From Tenebrio molitor (taxonomy: Eukaryota > Arthropoda > Insecta > Coleoptera > Tenebrionidae), in assembly GCF_963966145.1 (NCBI RefSeq), contig NC_091048.1, forward strand, positions 28,396,001-28,460,000: DNA of 64,000 nucleotides, read 5' to 3'. This document shows, piece after piece, positions 59,601 through 64,000 of the stretch. Within the stretch, counting starts at the first letter, position 1, and every line of letters begins with the position of its first letter. Below the pieces are notes generated by a model that did no database searches, was not told where the DNA came from, and saw only the letters and a program-made list of their open reading frames with translations. Made by a program: the position numbers and the translations under genes.

Positions 59601-62600
59601 TTCGCCGATTGGGTCACCGAGATCAAGGCGGCGTTCAAGCCTAAAGGGTACCTCCTGTCGGCGGCGGTGTCTCCCAGCAAAACTGTGATAGACGCAGGGT
59701 ATGATGTTCCGGTACTCGCCCAAAACTTGGACTGGGTTGCTGTCATGACCTACGACTTCCACGGCCAGTGGGACAAGCAAACGGGACACGTGGCCCCCTT
59801 GTACTACCACCCTGAAGACGAAGTCGCCTTCTACAATGCTGTAAGTTGACAAGTACCAACCGGTACCACTTTGACATCTGCTTTTAGAACTTCTCCATCA
59901 ACTACTGGATCTCTGAGGGAGTACCCAGGAGGAAGATAGTGATGGGGATGCCCCTCTACGGCCAGTCCTTCCGCCTGGAGAAGGAGTCCAACCACGGCCT
60001 CAACGCCAAAGCTCCAGGTCCTGGACAAGCAGGAGAGCACACCAGAGCTGCCGGATTCTTGGCCTACTACGAGATCTGCCACAACATCAAGAGTCAAGGG
60101 TGGACTGTGGTTCAAGACCCCAAGAGGAGAATGGGACCTTACGCTTACAGAGGCGACCAATGGGTCTCCTTCGACGACAGAGAAATGATCAGGCTCAAGT
60201 CGGAGTTCATCAGGAAGATGGATCTGGGTGGTGGGATGATCTGGGCCTTGGACTTGGACGACTTCAAGAACCGGTGCGGAGAAGGACGCCACCCGCTTCT
60301 GACAACCATCAGAAATGTTCTGGCGGATGCTGGGACAGGCCAGCAAGAACCCATCCCACCCATAGATACGGAGGAACCGTCGAAACCTCCGTACAAACCC
60401 GAACCCGTAGAAGCCGAGCATACGGAACCACCACCAAGTGTGCACTCGTCCACTTTGGAACCTTCCCCGACGCACGGTACCACCCAACAGGCTCTGGTCA
60501 ATCCAAACTCCGAGTTCAAAGTGGTTTGCTACTTTACCAACTGGGCTTGGTACCGACAAGGCCCAGGGAAGTACCTACCGTCGGATATCGACCCGGACCT
60601 CTGCACCCACATAGTCTACGGGTTCGCGGTACTGAACGGGGACCAACTCATCATCAAGCCTCACGACACTTGGGCCGACTTCGACAACAGTGAGTTCACC
60701 CAAATCGAGTGGTACCGGTGCTAGATTGTGCTTTCAGAGTTCTACGAGAAGGTCACAGCTTTCAAAGCGAAAGGTATCAAGGTACTGATCGCTATTGGTG
60801 GTTGGAACGACTCAGCTGGTGACAAGTACTCGCGTCTGGTCAACAATCCGTCATCTCGGCGACGTTTCATCGCCCACGTGATCGACTTCATCGAGAACAA
60901 CAACTTCGACGGTCTGGACCTCGACTGGGAGTACCCCAAGTGCTGGCAAGTCGATTGCAACAAAGGCCCAGCGTCTGACAAGTCTTCTTTCGCGGAGTTC
61001 GTCAAGGAACTCCACGAGGCCTTCACACCGAAAGGGTGGCTCCTGTCCGCCGCGGTCTCCCCGAGCCGAAGAGTGGTAGACGCAGGGTACGACGTACCCA
61101 CCTTGTCCCGCTATCTCGATTGGATCGCGGTGATGTGCTACGACTACCACGGCCAATGGGACAAGATCACGGGACACGTGGCCCCGATGTACGCCCACCC
61201 TGATGACGTAGACGCTACTTTCAACACGGTACGACCAATGAGAGACCGAGTACCTCGGTTCTGACCTCGTTGTTTCAGAACTTCACCATTCACTACTGGA
61301 TCGAGAAGGGAGCCGACAGGAAGAAACTAGTGATGGGGATGCCCATGTACGGCCAGTCCTTCTCGCTGGCGGACAACAATCAAAATGGCGTCAACGCACC
61401 CACGTACGGTGGAGGCGAGGCCGGGGAAGAGACCCGCGCCAGAGGATTCCTCTCCTACTACGAGGTACGTACTGAGAGATTTGGGGGAAGCAAAGCTGAC
61501 CAAAATGTTCCAGATTTGTACCAACGTGATCAACAAGGGCTGGAAGGTGGTGCGGGATAGGCGTGGCCGTATCGGCCCGTACGCCCACTTGAGGGACCAA
61601 TGGGTGTCGTTCGACGACATCGGGATGATCCGGCACAAATCCGAGTTCATCCGAGCCATGGGACTCGGGGGTGGGATGATCTGGGCACTGGATCTGGACG
61701 ACTTCAGGAACTTGTGCGGGTGCGAGGAGTACCCACTCTTGAGGACCATCAACAGGGTGCTGAGAGACTACGCCAAGCCAGATCCCAAATGTATTCTGGG
61801 CAAAGCTTCGTCCAAACCCACGCAAAAGCCAACTCCCAAACCGACCCAAAAGCCAACTCCCAAACCGACCCAAAAACCAACTCCCAAACCTTCAACTCCT
61901 CCGTACGAGCCCCAAAAACCCTCAACGCAAAAACCCTCATATGGAACGACGGAATCTCCAGAGCCGGTCATGCCCCCCGACTCCGTCCCTTGCCGCGGCC
62001 GCCTCTTCGTAGCAGACGAGAAAAACTGCAACCAGTACTACTTGTGCAACCAAGGCGAACTCCAACTCCAGGTGTGTCCCAATGGGTTGTTCTGGAACAG
62101 AGACCACTGCGACTGGCCCGAGAATACTGAGTGCCACCCAGATGGTACCACCACCGCTGCACCTTCCACAACGACGCAAACTCCAGAAGTGGAAGTACCT
62201 GAAGTAGAAGTACCGGAACCTGTGACAACTCCGGCTGCTCCTGTGGGCGGTACCGACGTTACGGAAGGCGCCTACAAGGTGGTTTGTTACTTCACGAACT
62301 GGGCGTGGTACCGGCAAGGCGACGGCAAGTACCTCCCTCAAGACATCGACGCGAGCCTCTGCACCCACATCAATTACGGTTTCGCGGTACTCGACGGCAG
62401 CACGATGACGCTCAAGCCCCACGACTCGTGGGCCGACATAGACAACGAGTTTTACAAGAAAGTGGTGGCGTTCAAGTCCAGAGGGATCAAGGTACTGATC
62501 GCTCTGGGTGGTTGGAACGACTCCGCCGGGTCCAAGTACTCGAGATTGGTCAACGACCCCCAAGCCAGAGCGAGGTTTGTGGCTCACGCGCTGGAGTTCA

Positions 62601-63513
62601 TCGAGAAGTGGGGCTTCGACGGGTTGGATCTGGACTGGGAGTACCCCAAGTGTTGGCAAGTGGACTGCAACAAGGGTCCCGACTCGGACAAGGAAAACTT
62701 TGCCAATCTGGTGCGAGAGCTGAGTCTGGCATTCAAGCCTAAAGGGTTGTTGCTGTCGGCGGCGGTCTCCCCCAGCAAGGCTGTGATCGACGCGGGGTAC
62801 GACGTACCCACCCTCTCCCGGTACTTCGACTGGATCGCGGTCATGACCTACGACTTCCACGGCCACTGGGACAAGCAAACCGGCCACGTCGCCCCCTTGT
62901 ACTACTACCCCGGCGACGCCTACGACTACTTCAACGCCGTAAGTACCCCAACCTCCAAAACTCCCCTCGTCAAGTTTTCTCCCGTAGAACTTCTCCCTCA
63001 ACTACTGGATCGAGAAGGGGGCTTCGCCGTCTAAACTGGTCATGGGGATGCCCCTCTACGGCCAGAGCTTCAGCCTAGCGGACTCGGGCGACCGCGGCCT
63101 CAACGCCAAATCCTACGGACCCGGAGAAGCCGGCGAGTTCACCAGAGCCGGCGGCTTCCTCGCCTTCTACGAGGTACCACTCCTCCACTCTCTCTTACCC
63201 GATACAAAACCACTTGTTGCAGATCTGCGAGCGCGTCAAGAAGCGGGGCTGGACCGTGACCCGCGACCCCCACGGCCGTATCGGCCCCTACGCCTACATG
63301 TCCAACCAGTGGGTCTCGTACGACGACGTGGCCGAAATCCGGCGCAAATCGCGCCTGATCAAGGACCTCCACCTCGGGGGCGGCATGATCTGGGCGCTGG
63401 ATCTAGACGACTTCCGCAACCGGTGCGGCTGCGGCAAGCATCCGCTCTTGAAGACCATGAACAACGAGCTGCGGGGCACGCCCTCTGACATCAGCGTGCT
63501 CAACTGTACTTAG
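53675..63513 (+). CDS. Cht10: Chitinase 10 (group II, five GH18 domains)
   Basis: A multi-exon gene of roughly 2,750 codons with introns mostly about 50 bp. The signal peptide is split: the 21-base first coding exon (53675-53695, MELLHLT) joins 54184 onward (LCALLVLLTPT). GH18-1 at about 54815-55965 has DGMDIHWE, where the third acidic residue is His. CBM14-1 is at 56056-56217. GH18-2 (56358-57615) has RGLHFDWN, lacking the catalytic Glu. Three CBM14 domains follow at 57964-58125, 58433-58578 and 58700-58900, with Thr-rich linkers. GH18-3 (59134-60330), GH18-4 (60520-61770) and GH18-5 (62275-63480) all carry intact DGLDLDWE. CBM14-5 is at 61988-62135. The enzyme is secreted and cleaves cuticular chitin during moulting. 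Stop TAG is at 63511-63513. Confidence 0.93.
57770..57905 (+). repeat. Thr/Arg coding microrepeat in Cht10 linker
   Basis: A stretch of ACC/ACG/ACT threonine codons with interspersed AGA/AGG arginine codons encodes TTTRRTTTT-type linker sequence between GH18-2 and CBM14-2. It would be heavily O-glycosylated. Confidence 0.75.
58195..58330 (+). repeat. 24-bp coding tandem repeat in Cht10 linker
   Basis: About five copies of an 8-codon unit, P-T-T-T-S-W-Q-(K/R), lie between CBM14-2 and CBM14-3. A similar 24-bp unit (K-P-T-Q-K-P-T-P) occurs at about 61815-61890 after GH18-4. Other frames also stay open across these repeats. Confidence 0.8.
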
Positions 63514-63642
63514 TTAGGTTAGGTTAGGCGATGTGATGTTTCGAAAATCGAAATATTTTTCTTCTTTGTGTCGTCGGCAGAGGGCGCAAAGGATAGTGAA
63601 TATTTGACAATTCCTATGTATTTTTAAGGTTATGTAAGAAGA

Positions 63643-63648
63643 AATAAA
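63643..63648 (+). terminator. AATAAA polyadenylation signal, Cht10
   Basis: AATAAA lies 130 bases after the Cht10 stop codon; no earlier canonical signal is seen. Confidence 0.65.
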
Positions 63649-63659
63649 AATCGATTTGA

Positions 63660-64000
63660 TTTGGGTGTTTTATTGAGCGGGGGCGGCACACCGTCGTATT
63701 ATGCAACGATTGAATAATTCTTAAACGCTTTATTTTCTATTTATAATATATATTTTTCATAACAGTGTGTTAACAATGCAATATAATTATTATGTATAAT
63801 AAATTTCGTAAGTATTTCACAATTTAAGAATCTATTTGAAACGTTTCTATCTAGTAAAAGTTAGAAGTAATTTGACTTTGGATTTGTTATTTGAAAACCA
63901 TACACATCTTGCTTCGATTTAAATATTTCACAGCACAACAAGAAATGAAGTAACAACCCAACAAACAAAACAACAGATCCAACCGATGTTTCCGTACAAA
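63660..64000. other. AT-rich sequence beyond Cht10
   Basis: No gene seen. Several 'tttatt' motifs could be polyadenylation signals of a minus-strand gene beyond the window, but there is no coding evidence. Confidence 0.4.

Noticed and set aside
63511..63530. TTAGG x3 right after the Cht10 stop, as a telomere-like tract
   Set aside because: Only three copies; short TTAGG/CCTAA runs also occur near 11055 and 16266, so this is a common short word and not a telomeric insertion.

Overview
The window reads as insect nuclear DNA, most likely from a beetle and probably a tenebrionid. The genes are intron-rich, with many very short introns of about 40-60 bp. Every recognisable protein is of insect type: a five-domain group II chitinase (Cht10), SID-1-like (Sil) proteins, MIC60, bL35m and FAHD2. 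The intergenic DNA is rich in small inverted-repeat elements and degenerate non-LTR retrotransposon pieces. Species assignment is inference only.

Layout. 1-13.4 kb has no gene I can support; it holds MITE/foldback elements, a six-unit tandem array (3.6-4.7 kb) and GC-rich patches. 13.4-19.6 kb holds three mitochondrial-protein genes: FAHD2 (+) convergent with MRPL35 (-), and MRPL35 head-to-head with MIC60 (+). 19.8-20.2 kb and 26.1-26.5 kb (both -) hold two small secreted-peptide precursors. They look like paralogues; the second has the precursor layout of pigment-dispersing factor (PDF). Between them lie retroelement fragments. 26.6-39.7 kb (all -) is a tandem sil cluster: one canonical gene (36977-39658), three divergent full-length copies, and two C-terminal pseudogene remnants of the canonical type. 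39.7-53.6 kb is gene-poor and holds several distinct tandem-repeat arrays and foldback elements. 53.6-63.5 kb (+) is Cht10, with five GH18 domains, five CBM14 domains, a signal peptide split by an intron, and two catalytic domains that have lost key acidic residues.

How the genes relate. The three mitochondrial genes share intergenic control space: a bidirectional promoter region and a palindromic bidirectional polyadenylation signal. The two peptide genes have matching intron placement and the same TATA-to-initiator spacing. The sil cluster grew by at least two rounds of segmental duplication, the unit being one divergent sil gene plus the 3' end of the canonical gene. Nothing in the sequence ties Cht10 functionally to its neighbours.

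Coordinates of spliced genes run from start codon to stop codon on the strand given. Exon limits were read by eye from GT/AG sites and reading frame and may be off by a base or two.
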